Shown one piece after another: positions 1 through 9,145 of a stretch of DNA of 40,892 nucleotides. Under the pieces are notes generated by a model that worked only from the letters and a program-made list of their open reading frames with translations, was not told where the DNA came from and made no database searches. The stretch covers positions 1,263,494 through 1,304,385 of the forward strand of contig CP070759.1 in NCBI GenBank assembly GCA_020348945.1, in the 5' to 3' direction. Numbering within the stretch: the stretch's first letter is position 1; each line of letters begins with the position of its first letter. The position numbers and the translations under genes were made by a program. The DNA comes from Candidatus Bathyarchaeota archaeon. GTDB taxonomy: Archaea > Thermoproteota > Bathyarchaeia > Bathyarchaeales > Bathyarchaeaceae.

Positions 1-47
1 TTAAGTATGAGACTGACTAAAGTCAATGAAAGCGTGGTGAAAGCCTA

Positions 48-368
48 ATGGAATACGTACATGCTGCAATACTGCTTCACAGGGCCGGAAAACCCATCAA
101 TGAAAAGAACCTGACCAATGTGTTAAGTGCCGCTGGCATAAAAACAGACCCTATTCGAGTGAAGGCTCTCGTAGCTTCTCTAGCCGAAGTCGACATCGAA
201 GAAGCAATCAAGTCTCCACCAGCGTTCATGACAGCTGCTCCAGCTCCAGCAGCCGCTGCAGCACCAGCTGCAGAGGAGAAACCCGCAGAAGCGAAGAAAA
301 AGACAAAAGAAGAGGAGAAAAAGAAAGAAGAGGCTGCAATTGAGGGCCTTGGAGCCCTATTCGGATGA
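48..368 (+). CDS. rpl12: Ribosomal protein P1/L12 (archaeal stalk protein)
   Basis: This 106-residue protein forms the lateral stalk of the large ribosomal subunit that recruits translation factors. The sequence shows the family layout: a helical N-terminal dimerisation domain (about 1-60), an Ala/Pro-rich hinge (about 62-75), a Lys/Glu-rich stretch, and the conserved C-terminal tail GLGALFG that binds GTPase factors. Length is normal for archaeal P1. The ATG start has a GGTGA ribosome binding site at 36-40. In archaea this gene usually follows rpl10, but the 47 bases upstream are too short to show that gene. The product is certain. Confidence 0.97.
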   Translation: MEYVHAAILLHRAGKPINEKNLTNVLSAAGIKTDPIRVKALVASLAEVDIEEAIKSPPAFMTAAPAPAAAAAPAAEEKPAEAKKKTKEEEKKKEEAAIEGLGALFG

Positions 369-424
369 CTCGGTCTCTCCTTTTGCGACGGCTTCATAGA
401 GAAGAGCTCTTAACCAGCTTCAGT

Positions 425-435
425 TATCTTTAAAG
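425..435 (+). promoter_or_regulatory. Possible TATA box of alaS
   Basis: The A/T-rich stretch ATCTTTAAAGC lies about 33-43 bases before the alaS ATG, which would place transcription start only a few bases before the GGAGG (456-460). It is called from composition and position only. Confidence 0.4.
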
Positions 436-467
436 CGCATGGTTTCCTTCTTGATGGAGGATGAGGG

Positions 468-3278
468 ATGAAGCGCTTTCCACAGGATGAGTATCACGTT
501 TCCTTCTTCGACGAGTACGGGTACGTTCGAAAGTTATGTCCAACTTGCAGGGAGTATTTTTGGACGCAGAATCCGGATCAGGAAACTTGTGGAGAGTTAA
601 CCTCGAAAGATTGTGCACCTTACACTTTTATTGATAATTCTCCAACGCGCAAACGCTACAATGTTAGGGAAATGCGGGAGGCTTTTCTCTCTTTCTTTGA
701 GAAGCATGGACATGAGAGAATTAAGCCTTATCCTGTTGTAGCTAGGTGGAGGGACGACCTTTATCTTACCCATGCAAGCATCATCGACTTTCAACCCTAC
801 GTTACGAACGGAATAGCTCCCCCTCCAGCTAACCCCCTCGTCATAAGCCAGCCCTGCATCAGACTTGTAGACGTAGACAACACGGGACTCACCTTCGGTC
901 GACACCTAACTATATTCGAAATGGGAGGCCACCATGCCTTCAACTACCCCGATAAAAAAATCTACTGGAAAGATCAGACTGTGCGGTACCACCACGAGTT
1001 TGTCACTAAAGAACTTGGAATAAAATCAGAAGAAGTAATCTACAAAGAGGACGTTTGGTCTGGCGGTGGAAACGCGGGACCAGATCTTGAAACAATTATT
1101 CGAGGACTAGAACTCGCCACACTGGTGTTCATGAAGTTCAAAGTAGTCAATAACGAGTTCATCGAATCGCCCATACAAACAGTTGACACAGGATACGGAA
1201 TCGAACGGTACACTTGGCTGTCACAAGGGTCAGTAAGCTGCTTCCACGCAGTCTACGGTTCAATCTTAGACGCTGTCTTCAAGATGGCGGGAATAAGTAA
1301 AATCGACAACCAACTGATGATGAGGATTGCGGAACTTTCCGGCGTGATGAGCTTTAGAGAAACAGCCTCTCGAAGAGAAGCTCGGAAAAAGGTGGCTGAA
1401 CACGTCGGAATGAATGTGGAAGAACTAGAGAAAACGTTAATTCCGATTGAAAACGTTTTTGCAGTCGTGGATCACACTAAATGCTTATCATTTATGCTCG
1501 CTGAGGGCGTCGTCCCCTCCAACGTGCGCGAGGGATACCTTACTAGATTGATGCTACGCCGGACTTACCGACTGCTAAGGGCTCTCAACTTGGAGGAGAA
1601 ACTGCTTGACATCATTGACCTACAAATTTCTTTTTGGTCTGAAGATTTCCCGCGCCTAAAGGACATGCGGGACGAGATATTGGAAATCCTCTCGGTGGAG
1701 AGGGACAAGTTTGAGCAAACTCTCAAGAGGGGAGACTCTCTTGTCAAAAGAATTGCTCAGGGACTAAAAGCAAAAGGGGCTTCTGAGATTCCGTTGGAAA
1801 CGCTGACCGAACTCTACGACTCCCATGGACTTCCACCCGAGGTGGTTCAGGAAACAGCTGAAACAGAAGGAATCAGGGTGGGTATTCCTGAAAACTTCTA
1901 CACGATGGTTGCTGGAAGACACGTTCAAGCGCCCCCGCCACGAGAGGAAGAGAAAATAGGGAAACTGGAAGCCGCGGTTTCAGATCTTCCCGAGACAGGG
2001 ATGCTCTATTATGAAGACCCTTATCTCTCCGAATTCGAAGCACGGGTTCTCCGAGTCCTAGACGATCAGCGTGTGATACTGGAAAAAACAGTGTTCTACC
2101 CAGAGGGTGGGGGGCAACCAGCTGATCACGGCTACCTAACGTTTGGTAAGGCACGATCAGAGGTTGTGGATGTTCAAAAAGTTGGAAAAATCATTGTTCA
2201 TGTTGTGAAGGGTCATGTTCCTCGAGAAGGAGAGACTGTCAAGGGAACCATTGATTGGAAACGAAGAAGCAGTTTCATGAAGCATCACACCTCCACCCAC
2301 GTCATCATGGGTGCGGCTAGACGAGTGTTAGGGGAACACGTTTGGCAAGCAGGGTCCCAAAAAGGCGCTGAGAGGTCCCGACTGGACATTTCCCACTTTA
2401 AACGATTGACACAAGAGGAAATTCACGAGATTGAAAGGCTTGCGAACCAAACGGTAATACGAAACATACCCGTTGAAACCTCGTGGCTGTCTCGGGAACA
2501 AGCGGAAAAGCGCCACGGTTTCAGGTTGTATCAGGGAGGCGTTGTGCCGGGAAGAGAAATTCGAGTTGTAAAAACCGGAGACTGGGATGTTGAAGCCTGC
2601 GGTGGAACCCACCTGAAGAACACAGGAGAAATCGGGTTCATTAAAATCGTGCGTACAGAGAGAATTCAGGACGGCGTTGAACGAATCGTGTTCAGCGCTG
2701 GACTTCCAGCCCTGAAGGCCGTTCAAGAAAACGAGAATTTGTTGTGGAAAGTTTCTGAAATAATAAATGCGCCTCTTGAAAAACTAGAAAAGACTACGGA
2801 ACGTCTCGTCAAGGGATGGAAAGAAGCTCGACGTGAAATTAAACGTCTTATTAAAGAATCTGCCGTCAAAGAAGGTCTCATTGACAGACCAGTAGCCCTA
2901 GACGTGCGTGTACACAGGGAAATAATAGAAATTAATGGAATAAAGTTTGTCAAAGAGAAGTTTGAGCCTGTTAATGTTGATCTTATGGTTCAAACAGCCA
3001 GTGAACTAGTTAAAAAGAATCCTGGAGCGGTTGTAGTGTTTCATGGAGTCGAAAGAAAAACCGCGCGAATCGTGGTGATGGCTGGAAAAGAAGCGGTGAA
3101 ACATGGCATAAACTCAAGTGAAATCGCTGGAGAGGCAGCATCTGTGTTAGATGGTGGAGGTAGCGGCAGAACCGACTTTGCTCAAGGAGGCGGAACCTTG
3201 GTTATGAAGATGTCAGATGCGTTGGCGAAGGCAGAGGAGACCGTGAGAAAACAAGTAAAGAAAAAAGCAACAGATTAA
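468..3278 (+). CDS. alaS: Alanyl-tRNA synthetase, archaeal type
   Basis: This 936-residue protein charges tRNA-Ala with alanine in the cytoplasm. The N-terminal class II aminoacylation core is preceded by the archaeal-specific Cys-rich start (CPTCREYFW). The editing domain carries the zinc/active-site motifs HHTSTH (about residue 605) and CGGTH (about 707), which hydrolyse mischarged Ser- and Gly-tRNA. The C-Ala domain ends with the Gly-rich DGGGSGRTDFAQGGG segment. Length matches archaeal AlaRS. The ATG at 468 follows GGAGG at 456-460 with seven bases between. It lies 99 bases after rpl12 and is followed in the same direction by leuS. Confidence 0.97.
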   Translation: MKRFPQDEYHVSFFDEYGYVRKLCPTCREYFWTQNPDQETCGELTSKDCAPYTFIDNSPTRKRYNVREMREAFLSFFEKHGHERIKPYPVVARWRDDLYLTHASIIDFQPYVTNGIAPPPANPLVISQPCIRLVDVDNTGLTFGRHLTIFEMGGHHAFNYPDKKIYWKDQTVRYHHEFVTKELGIKSEEVIYKEDVWSGGGNAGPDLETIIRGLELATLVFMKFKVVNNEFIESPIQTVDTGYGIERYTWLSQGSVSCFHAVYGSILDAVFKMAGISKIDNQLMMRIAELSGVMSFRETASRREARKKVAEHVGMNVEELEKTLIPIENVFAVVDHTKCLSFMLAEGVVPSNVREGYLTRLMLRRTYRLLRALNLEEKLLDIIDLQISFWSEDFPRLKDMRDEILEILSVERDKFEQTLKRGDSLVKRIAQGLKAKGASEIPLETLTELYDSHGLPPEVVQETAETEGIRVGIPENFYTMVAGRHVQAPPPREEEKIGKLEAAVSDLPETGMLYYEDPYLSEFEARVLRVLDDQRVILEKTVFYPEGGGQPADHGYLTFGKARSEVVDVQKVGKIIVHVVKGHVPREGETVKGTIDWKRRSSFMKHHTSTHVIMGAARRVLGEHVWQAGSQKGAERSRLDISHFKRLTQEEIHEIERLANQTVIRNIPVETSWLSREQAEKRHGFRLYQGGVVPGREIRVVKTGDWDVEACGGTHLKNTGEIGFIKIVRTERIQDGVERIVFSAGLPALKAVQENENLLWKVSEIINAPLEKLEKTTERLVKGWKEARREIKRLIKESAVKEGLIDRPVALDVRVHREIIEINGIKFVKEKFEPVNVDLMVQTASELVKKNPGAVVVFHGVERKTARIVVMAGKEAVKHGINSSEIAGEAASVLDGGGSGRTDFAQGGGTLVMKMSDALAKAEETVRKQVKKKATD

Positions 3279-3370
3279 AGCAACTTTGCTCCATTAATTG
3301 GCGGTGCTAAATTTGAGGGATCGTTTTCTCTCCAGAAACTGAAAAAACCTTTAATTCTCAAGACACTCCA

Positions 3371-6262
3371 ATGGCTGTCATGGACGTTTTAAGGCAGATC
3401 GAAGAAAAATGGAGAAAAGCATGGGAAGAAGCTAGAATATTTGAGGCCGATCCAGATCCAAACCGGAAAAAATGCATGGTCACTTTTCCCTTCTCCTACA
3501 TGAATGGTCCTTTACACGTGGGCCATGGCTTCACAGCTACCCGCGTTGACGCCTACGTGCGATTCAAGAGAATGCAAGGCTACAACGTCTTGTTTCCATG
3601 GGCTTGGCACTGGACCGGCGAAACCATAGCCGGAGCAAGCGAGCGAATTAAGGATGGAGATGAAGAATTCATCCACGCCTTAAGAGATATCGACGGTGTT
3701 TCAGAGGAAAATCTGAAAAAATTCGTTGACCCGACTTACATGGCTTCATACTACACAAAGGTGAGCCGAAAAGCCGTAAAGCGAATGGGTTTTTCAATAG
3801 ATTGGAGAAGGGAATTTCACACAACTTCTCTATGTCCAACGTTCAGCAAGTTTATCGAGTGGCAGTGTGAGCGGCTACATGAAAAGGGATACATTGTTCA
3901 AGGAACATATCCTGTGGTTTGGTGTCCCCGCTGTGAAAGTCCCACAGGAGATCATGATCGTCAAGTTGGAGAGGGAGTTGCCCCTGAAGAATATGTGCTC
4001 ATGAAGTTCAAAATGGGAGACGCTTACCTTCCTGCAGCAACTTTCAGGCCTGAAACCATTTACGGCGTGACAAACATGTGGATACACCCTGACGCCGACT
4101 ACGTTAAAGCCCAAGTCAACGGCGAGCAATGGGTCATCAGCGAGATTGCCGCCAACAAACTGGAAGAACAAAAAAGAAAGATAGCGATCATCAGTAAATT
4201 CAAGGGCAGAGAAATCATTGGAAAACATTTTGTAAGTCCGTTAAACAACAGAAAAATGTTGGTCTTGCCAGGATGGTTTGTGAGCCCCTCGAACGCAACT
4301 GGAGTCGTGTACAGTGTCCCCGCCCACGCGCCTTTTGATTGGGTGGCTTTAAGAGACTTGCAGGGAAAGCCTGAGTTGCTGAAGGAGTTTGGTATTGACG
4401 CTGATTCTGTGAAGAAAATACAGCCCATTTCCATGATTCGCGTGGACGGCTTTGGAGAGCATCCTGCCGTAGAAATGGTGGAACGGATGGGAGTAAAGGA
4501 TCAGTATGATCTTAAGGCTGAAGAAGCAACGAAATTGCTTTACAAAAAAGAGTTTCATAGCGGTGTGTTGAAGGACATCTGTGGCGAGCACTCTGGAAAA
4601 ATGGTTTCTGAAATGAAGGAAAGTTTGATTCAAGACTTTAAGGAGAAAGGCTTCGCTGATTCTATGCACGATTTGCCCCAACCAGTTGTTTGTCGATGTT
4701 TAACTCCTTGCGTAGTTAAGATACTTGAGGACCAGTGGTTTCTAAAATACTCAGATGAAGCTTGGAAGGAGAAGGCTAAGGAAGCGCTGAGTAAAGCTTC
4801 CGTCTATCCAAAATCAGCTATACAATGGTTCCTCAATATCATTGACTGGCTGAGAGAGTGGCCTTGCGCAAGAAAAACTGGTTTGGGCACACCTCTGCCT
4901 TGGAGTCCAGGCTGGATTGTTGAAACGTTAACCGACTCAACTGTATACATGGCTTTCTACACTATAAACAAACACATAAAACAATATGACATAAAGGCGG
5001 CGCAGCTGAGCCATGAAGTTTTTGACTATCTGTTTTATGGCAGAGGCGATGTTAAAAAAGTGGCTGAGAAATCGCGTGTGAACCGTCAGGTTTTGGAGTC
5101 GATGCGAAGCGAGTTTCTATATTGGTATCCGTTAGACCTACGAGTCTCAGCTAAAGAATTGGTTCCAAATCATCTGACCTTCTTCCTCTTTCATCATGCA
5201 GCGTTGTTTCCAAAACACCTGCCTAAAGCCATTGGCGTAAACGGCGTTCTAAGTATTGAGGGCAAAAAAATGTCTAAGTCAAAGGGCAACTTCGTAACGT
5301 TGAGAAGCGCCCTTGATCAGTACGGTGCTGACGCCACACGCTGTGCATTGCTGTTGGGTGGGGAAGGAATGGGCGACCCAGATTGGAGAAGCGAAAACGT
5401 TCGTGACGTTAGAGTTAAGCTTAAAGGCTTCTACAACCTAGCCAACGGTGTAATCGAAACGGCAAGAGAAAAGAAAGTTGGGCATTTGGAAGAATGGCTA
5501 ATTAGTGTGTTGCAACATCGAATTAAGAACGTGACAGAAAACATGGAGGTACTGAAGACTAGAACAGCCACAGAGAACGCGCTTTTTGAAGTTTGGAATG
5601 ATTTTCGTTGGTACGCTCGAAGGAAAGGAAAAACTGATTCAAAAGTTCTGAAACATGCTTTAGAAACTTGGGTACGATTGCTAGCTCCCTTTGCGCCTTA
5701 TGTCTGCGAGGAAATCTGGAACAAAATAGAAAGCGACGATTTTGTTTCCTTAGCTGAATGGCCGAGATACGATGAACAGAAGGTCAATTTGAGAGCTGAA
5801 GAGGCTGAAAGTCTAATTAAAAACGTGCTGGAAGACACTTCAAACATACTTCGGGCAACAAAAATGGTGCCAAAGAAAATCTGTTACTATTCCGCCGCGC
5901 CTTGGAAATGGAAAGCCTACCTAACAGCACTGAAAAAATCGACTTCCGCGAAAATCACCTTAAACGACTTAATGAAAGAACTGATGACGCATTCAGACTT
6001 GAAGGAAATGGCGAAAAAAGTTTCGAAATTCGCCCGCCAAATCGTTGATGAAGCTAACCAGATGCCTGACGACAAAAGGAATAGGCTGGTTAAGATAGAA
6101 AGCGTCGATGAACATCAAACGCTGAGGGAGGCAGAAAGCTTTTTCGAAGGAGAATTCAACGCGAAGATCTACGTTTACGGTGAGGAAGACCCGCAGCGCC
6201 ACGATCCTAAGAAAAAGGCTGAACTAGCCAGACCGTACCGCCCCGCCATATACATCGAATAA
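3371..6262 (+). CDS. leuS: Leucyl-tRNA synthetase, archaeal/eukaryotic type
   Basis: This 963-residue class I synthetase attaches leucine to tRNA-Leu. Signatures visible are the HIGH motif as PLHVGHGFT near residue 47, a CP1 editing insertion in the middle third with the motif TFRPETIYGVTN, and KMSKSKGN near residue 635. The C-terminal anticodon-binding helical bundle and the long archaeal C-terminal extension follow. Length fits the archaeal family. The start is ATG 3371, with a second in-frame ATG nine bases later as an alternative. No strong Shine-Dalgarno sequence is visible, and an A/T-rich stretch around 3343-3357 could be a promoter with a short leader. The gene is followed by a seven-T run at 6281-6287. 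Confidence 0.97.
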   Translation: MAVMDVLRQIEEKWRKAWEEARIFEADPDPNRKKCMVTFPFSYMNGPLHVGHGFTATRVDAYVRFKRMQGYNVLFPWAWHWTGETIAGASERIKDGDEEFIHALRDIDGVSEENLKKFVDPTYMASYYTKVSRKAVKRMGFSIDWRREFHTTSLCPTFSKFIEWQCERLHEKGYIVQGTYPVVWCPRCESPTGDHDRQVGEGVAPEEYVLMKFKMGDAYLPAATFRPETIYGVTNMWIHPDADYVKAQVNGEQWVISEIAANKLEEQKRKIAIISKFKGREIIGKHFVSPLNNRKMLVLPGWFVSPSNATGVVYSVPAHAPFDWVALRDLQGKPELLKEFGIDADSVKKIQPISMIRVDGFGEHPAVEMVERMGVKDQYDLKAEEATKLLYKKEFHSGVLKDICGEHSGKMVSEMKESLIQDFKEKGFADSMHDLPQPVVCRCLTPCVVKILEDQWFLKYSDEAWKEKAKEALSKASVYPKSAIQWFLNIIDWLREWPCARKTGLGTPLPWSPGWIVETLTDSTVYMAFYTINKHIKQYDIKAAQLSHEVFDYLFYGRGDVKKVAEKSRVNRQVLESMRSEFLYWYPLDLRVSAKELVPNHLTFFLFHHAALFPKHLPKAIGVNGVLSIEGKKMSKSKGNFVTLRSALDQYGADATRCALLLGGEGMGDPDWRSENVRDVRVKLKGFYNLANGVIETAREKKVGHLEEWLISVLQHRIKNVTENMEVLKTRTATENALFEVWNDFRWYARRKGKTDSKVLKHALETWVRLLAPFAPYVCEEIWNKIESDDFVSLAEWPRYDEQKVNLRAEEAESLIKNVLEDTSNILRATKMVPKKICYYSAAPWKWKAYLTALKKSTSAKITLNDLMKELMTHSDLKEMAKKVSKFARQIVDEANQMPDDKRNRLVKIESVDEHQTLREAESFFEGEFNAKIYVYGEEDPQRHDPKKKAELARPYRPAIYIE

Positions 6263-6280
6263 AAGAAACATGTTAGAGCA

Positions 6281-6287
6281 TTTTTTT
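6281..6287 (+). terminator. Poly-T terminator after leuS
   Basis: A run of seven T residues lies 19 bases after the leuS stop codon, as expected for archaeal intrinsic termination. It lies just outside the left boundary of the inserted island. Confidence 0.55.
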
Positions 6288-6290
6288 ATC

Positions 6291-6404
6291 CTAAAATCTT
6301 GGCGGGCCCGCGGGGATGCCGTCGTTACAGGGGACGAATACTGAACACTTCGTAACCTTGCCATTTTCTGAGTTTTCTGTTTCTATTTTCAGCTCATATA
6401 GCAT
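6291..6404 (-). CDS. Small ORF overlapping the att repeat (possible gene remnant)
   Basis: A 37-codon ORF runs from ATG 6404 to a TAG at 6291-6293, passing straight through the 19-bp att repeat, which encodes its IPAGPP segment. The composition looks protein-like (YELKIETENSENGKVTKCSV), but I recognise no family. It could be the 3' remnant of an element gene fused to the att site, as happens when archaeal integrases are split by integration, but no recombinase motif is visible. It could equally be spurious. Confidence 0.25.
   Translation of the reverse strand: MLYELKIETENSENGKVTKCSVFVPCNDGIPAGPPRF
6299..6317 (-). repeat. Distal att repeat: 19-bp copy of the tRNA-Arg 3' end
   Basis: TTGGCGGGCCCGCGGGGAT is identical to 11435-11453. 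It contains the CCA-encoding triplet, the discriminator base, the 3' acceptor strand and part of the T arm of tRNA-Arg, read on the minus strand. No tRNA body accompanies this copy, so it is a duplicated attachment core and not a second gene. Confidence 0.8.
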
Positions 6405-6487
6405 TTGAATCACGTCACATCAAGAATGGTGGAACTGCATTAATAGTTTTTCATTAGCCTGAACGTCATTCTAAAATCATCCAGGCT

Positions 6488-6497
6488 ATGCATGCAT
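6488..6497. repeat. Palindrome ATGCATGCAT, copy 1
   Basis: A perfect 10-bp palindrome lies about 180 bases upstream of the DUF262 start. Further copies lie at 8505, 9720 and 11166, one in each gap between gene cassettes of the island. Confidence 0.7.
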
Positions 6498-6674
6498 GGA
6501 CTCTCAACGGCACAAAGAACGACTAACTCTTTACAGATCTATCTTCCGTTGAACATTCTCAGGTCAATCTTTTCTTCATTTTCAATGTTATAAGGTCTTT
6601 ATGGGCACACGGTGGTACAGAAAACGTAATAGAGAGCTAGAACTAGAAGAAGAGAGTTAATGAGGAGAAGCCTT

Positions 6675-8477
6675 ATGGAGAAGGGACTATACAAATTTGA
6701 ATCATTGGTCACTCGACGTATACGCCTTCAAGTGCCTTTATATCAGCGCAACTATGCTTGGGATGAAAAGCAATGGGAAGATTTCTGGAATGACCTGTAT
6801 TACCTAGATGCTGATAAGACCCACTTTTTTGGCACAATAATTTTAATGGAAAGAGGTAGACATGAAGAAATGCAAGGATTGCACTTCGAGAAACTCGAAA
6901 TAGTAGATGGGCAACAAAGGATTGCCACAGCACTAATTCTACTATCAGAGATCATAGCTCAAATAGAGCAGATCAGAGGGTTGCCTGAAGAGAACATAAG
7001 GAAGCTCAAAGAAGACTATCTAAGGTTCAAAAGCGTCTACAAACTAGAACTGCTCGGAGACGATAGGGAATTCTTTAGGAGATACGTGATAGATGGCGAG
7101 GAATATCTAGACAAACCGTTAACTCTATCGCAAGAAAGACTGATAAAGGCCAAGAATTTCTTCAAAAAGAGGCTAGAAGAGGTCAAGCCTTCATATCCAC
7201 AAAAATTCAGAGATTTTCTGATTCAGCATAAACAAAAGATGGAGACAATGGAAATAATGGTGTACCCGATAAAAGAAACAGCTGAAGCCGCCCGTATGTT
7301 TGAGTTAGTAAATGACCGAGGAAAGATCTTGACCAATTTGGAGAAAACAAAAAGCTACTTAATGTATATGATATATCTGGCGGCTCCCGCCGAGGAACAA
7401 GAAAGATATCTGAGAGACTTGAATGACCGCTTTGGAAATATCTTCAGATGGATCGTGGAAATACAGGCATCGAGATTTGGACATGATATAGGAGAAGACA
7501 ATATCCAGAGATATCATTTCACAACCTTTGCGACCAAACATATGTTGTCACTGTATCTCTCTAGAGCTGAGGCGTCCTATAGATATATGCAAATTCTTAA
7601 AGATCACATTATGCAAAGATACAGAACTGACAAGAAGAAATGTTTGGAAATAGTATTAGATTACACCAAAGACTTAGAAAAGGCATTTTCCGTTTTGAAG
7701 AACGTCCTAACGTACGATAGGGATAACGAAATAAAGAGCTTCTTGGAAAGAATCTTCCTCTTGGGAAGGGCAGCCAACTTCTATCCGTTGTTAATAGCGT
7801 GCTGGCCAAGGTTCCAGGAAGAAATCGAGAGGCTTAAGGAAATTTTGCGGTTAGTAGAAGTCATAGCGTTTAGAGTATACGCAATAGGCAGACGAAGAGC
7901 AGATACTGGCAGAGGTAGATTATATGATTTAGCTTATGAGGTTCGAGAGGCATTAAGAGATTATGATGGACTAATCAGCGAGTTGAAGTACCTAATCTCA
8001 AGATATGAATGGAACCGTCAATTTGAGACCCACTTGAAAACTGACGACTTTTATGTCAGAGTTGCTGGTCGCGATATAAGATATCTGCTATATCAGTATG
8101 AGAGCCATTTGAGGAAACTCAAAGACGAACCTTTGGAATTCACACTAACCGAGATATTATCACGTGACGACTGGGGAAGACCCAAGTATGAGATAGAGCA
8201 TATATGGCCGCAAGATCCTTCACTTTTGGGACTGAGCAAAGAAGAATTAGAGGAACACGAACAATGTGTGAATAGACTTGGGAACTTAACGCTGGCGGCT
8301 AAGGGATGGAACATACGCATGGGCAAAAAGCCTTTTGATAAAAAGTGCAAAAAGTATGGAAAGTCGATTCTTAGAGTTCAGATTGAACTGACCTCCCACA
8401 AGGAATGGGGAAAGAAACAGATTGATCAAAGAGAGAAAGAGCTGACACAGTTTACCTTAGGAGAATGGAGGGTTTAG
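6675..8477 (+). CDS. DUF262/DUF1524 protein (GmrSD-like type IV restriction)
   Basis: This roughly 600-residue protein resembles the single-chain GmrSD/BrxU group, which cleaves DNA carrying modified bases. The N-terminal DUF262 half shows VPLYQRNYAW (about 20-29), FFGTI, and the nucleotide-binding signature DGQQR (about 78-82). The C-terminal DUF1524 His-Me finger nuclease shows EHIWPQ (about 508-513), NRLGNLTL and the downstream N...KKPFDKK pattern. Both halves look intact. ATG 6675 is preferred over ATG 6660 because GAGGAG (6662-6667) sits just before it. It is the only complete plus-strand gene of the island. Substrate specificity cannot be read from sequence. Confidence 0.85.
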   Translation: MEKGLYKFESLVTRRIRLQVPLYQRNYAWDEKQWEDFWNDLYYLDADKTHFFGTIILMERGRHEEMQGLHFEKLEIVDGQQRIATALILLSEIIAQIEQIRGLPEENIRKLKEDYLRFKSVYKLELLGDDREFFRRYVIDGEEYLDKPLTLSQERLIKAKNFFKKRLEEVKPSYPQKFRDFLIQHKQKMETMEIMVYPIKETAEAARMFELVNDRGKILTNLEKTKSYLMYMIYLAAPAEEQERYLRDLNDRFGNIFRWIVEIQASRFGHDIGEDNIQRYHFTTFATKHMLSLYLSRAEASYRYMQILKDHIMQRYRTDKKKCLEIVLDYTKDLEKAFSVLKNVLTYDRDNEIKSFLERIFLLGRAANFYPLLIACWPRFQEEIERLKEILRLVEVIAFRVYAIGRRRADTGRGRLYDLAYEVREALRDYDGLISELKYLISRYEWNRQFETHLKTDDFYVRVAGRDIRYLLYQYESHLRKLKDEPLEFTLTEILSRDDWGRPKYEIEHIWPQDPSLLGLSKEELEEHEQCVNRLGNLTLAAKGWNIRMGKKPFDKKCKKYGKSILRVQIELTSHKEWGKKQIDQREKELTQFTLGEWRV

Positions 8478-8504
8478 TCCCCTATTCTTACAGAAGTAAA
8501 GAGA

Positions 8505-8514
8505 ATGCATGCAT
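8505..8514. repeat. Palindrome ATGCATGCAT, copy 2
   Basis: This copy extends to TGCATGCATGCA (8506-8517). It sits 28 bases after the DUF262 stop, in the gap between that gene and the convergent nuclease gene. Confidence 0.7.
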
Positions 8515-8563
8515 GCAAGAAGGGCAAGCAACGAATGAAAGGATAACCTCTTGCGCACGCACA

Positions 8564-9145
8564 CTATAATCGGTCGATTGTGTAAAAATCGTATTGATCT
8601 CGCATTAGACCGCTTGATGGGTTTGCCTTTGCTGAGGTATATATACAAGGTCGCAATTCTGGGAGGAAATTCCGGAAAGTTTTGTTTCGTCCCCATGGTT
8701 GAACTTTCATTTCTTGAAGATAACCAATGAATTCTCTATAATAGCGCAAATCGAGTGTTCCCGAATGTTTCTTGCATTCGTATATTGACAGAATTTTCCC
8801 ACTTTTCGTTTCTCTCAATACTATATCGGGAGAATGGTCAACTCCTGACCTGCCTTCAAATTGCCCATTCAAGAACAGGTCGAATGGTGCACCTCTGACG
8901 TCTTTAAACGATATGTACGACGCGGAAAGCGGATTGCTAGGTTTTGAATGAGGAGCAAAAATGCGATTGTGGACATTCTTTAGTAGCGGAGTTTTTCCTC
9001 TCTTGATCAGTTCGTCGACTTTTCTGAAATAGCAGAAGAACTCAAATACCAGTTCATCTCGAGAGCTCGCCACCAAAGGTCTAAGTCCTCCTAAGACCTT
9101 TAGGAAGTTGTTAACGTATTGGAGTCTCTGCCTTTTTGCTATCAT
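8564..9145 (-). CDS. PD-(D/E)XK nuclease-like protein
   Basis: This 193-residue protein carries a restriction-endonuclease-like core: PDIVL (Asp107), then a beta hairpin leading to YECKK (Glu123, Lys125), the D...ExK metal-binding arrangement, followed by a helix with RYYREFIGYL. The N-terminal part is helical. I do not recognise a named family. The ATG overlaps the stop of the upstream 145-residue gene by four bases (ATGA), so the two are translationally coupled and probably act together. It converges on the DUF262 gene. The nuclease fold is fairly well supported; a defence role is inferred from context. Confidence 0.65.
   Translation of the reverse strand: MIAKRQRLQYVNNFLKVLGGLRPLVASSRDELVFEFFCYFRKVDELIKRGKTPLLKNVHNRIFAPHSKPSNPLSASYISFKDVRGAPFDLFLNGQFEGRSGVDHSPDIVLRETKSGKILSIYECKKHSGTLDLRYYREFIGYLQEMKVQPWGRNKTFRNFLPELRPCIYTSAKANPSSGLMRDQYDFYTIDRL

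Larger units (their letters stand above)
6263..6674. other. Gene-poor left end of the island
   Basis: This 412-base stretch between leuS and the DUF262 gene holds the leuS poly-T run, the 19-bp att repeat (6299-6317), a small minus-strand ORF over that repeat, and the first ATGCATGCAT palindrome (6488-6497). I see no integrase gene or other RNA gene in it. Confidence 0.6.

Noticed and set aside
77-397. Long open frame antisense to rpl12
   Set aside because: It is a mirror of the Ala/Lys-rich rpl12 coding sequence and has no homology or ribosome binding site of its own.
6299-6340. Second tRNA-Arg gene at 6299
   Set aside because: Only the last bases match; the sequence diverges inside the T arm and no D or anticodon arm follows.
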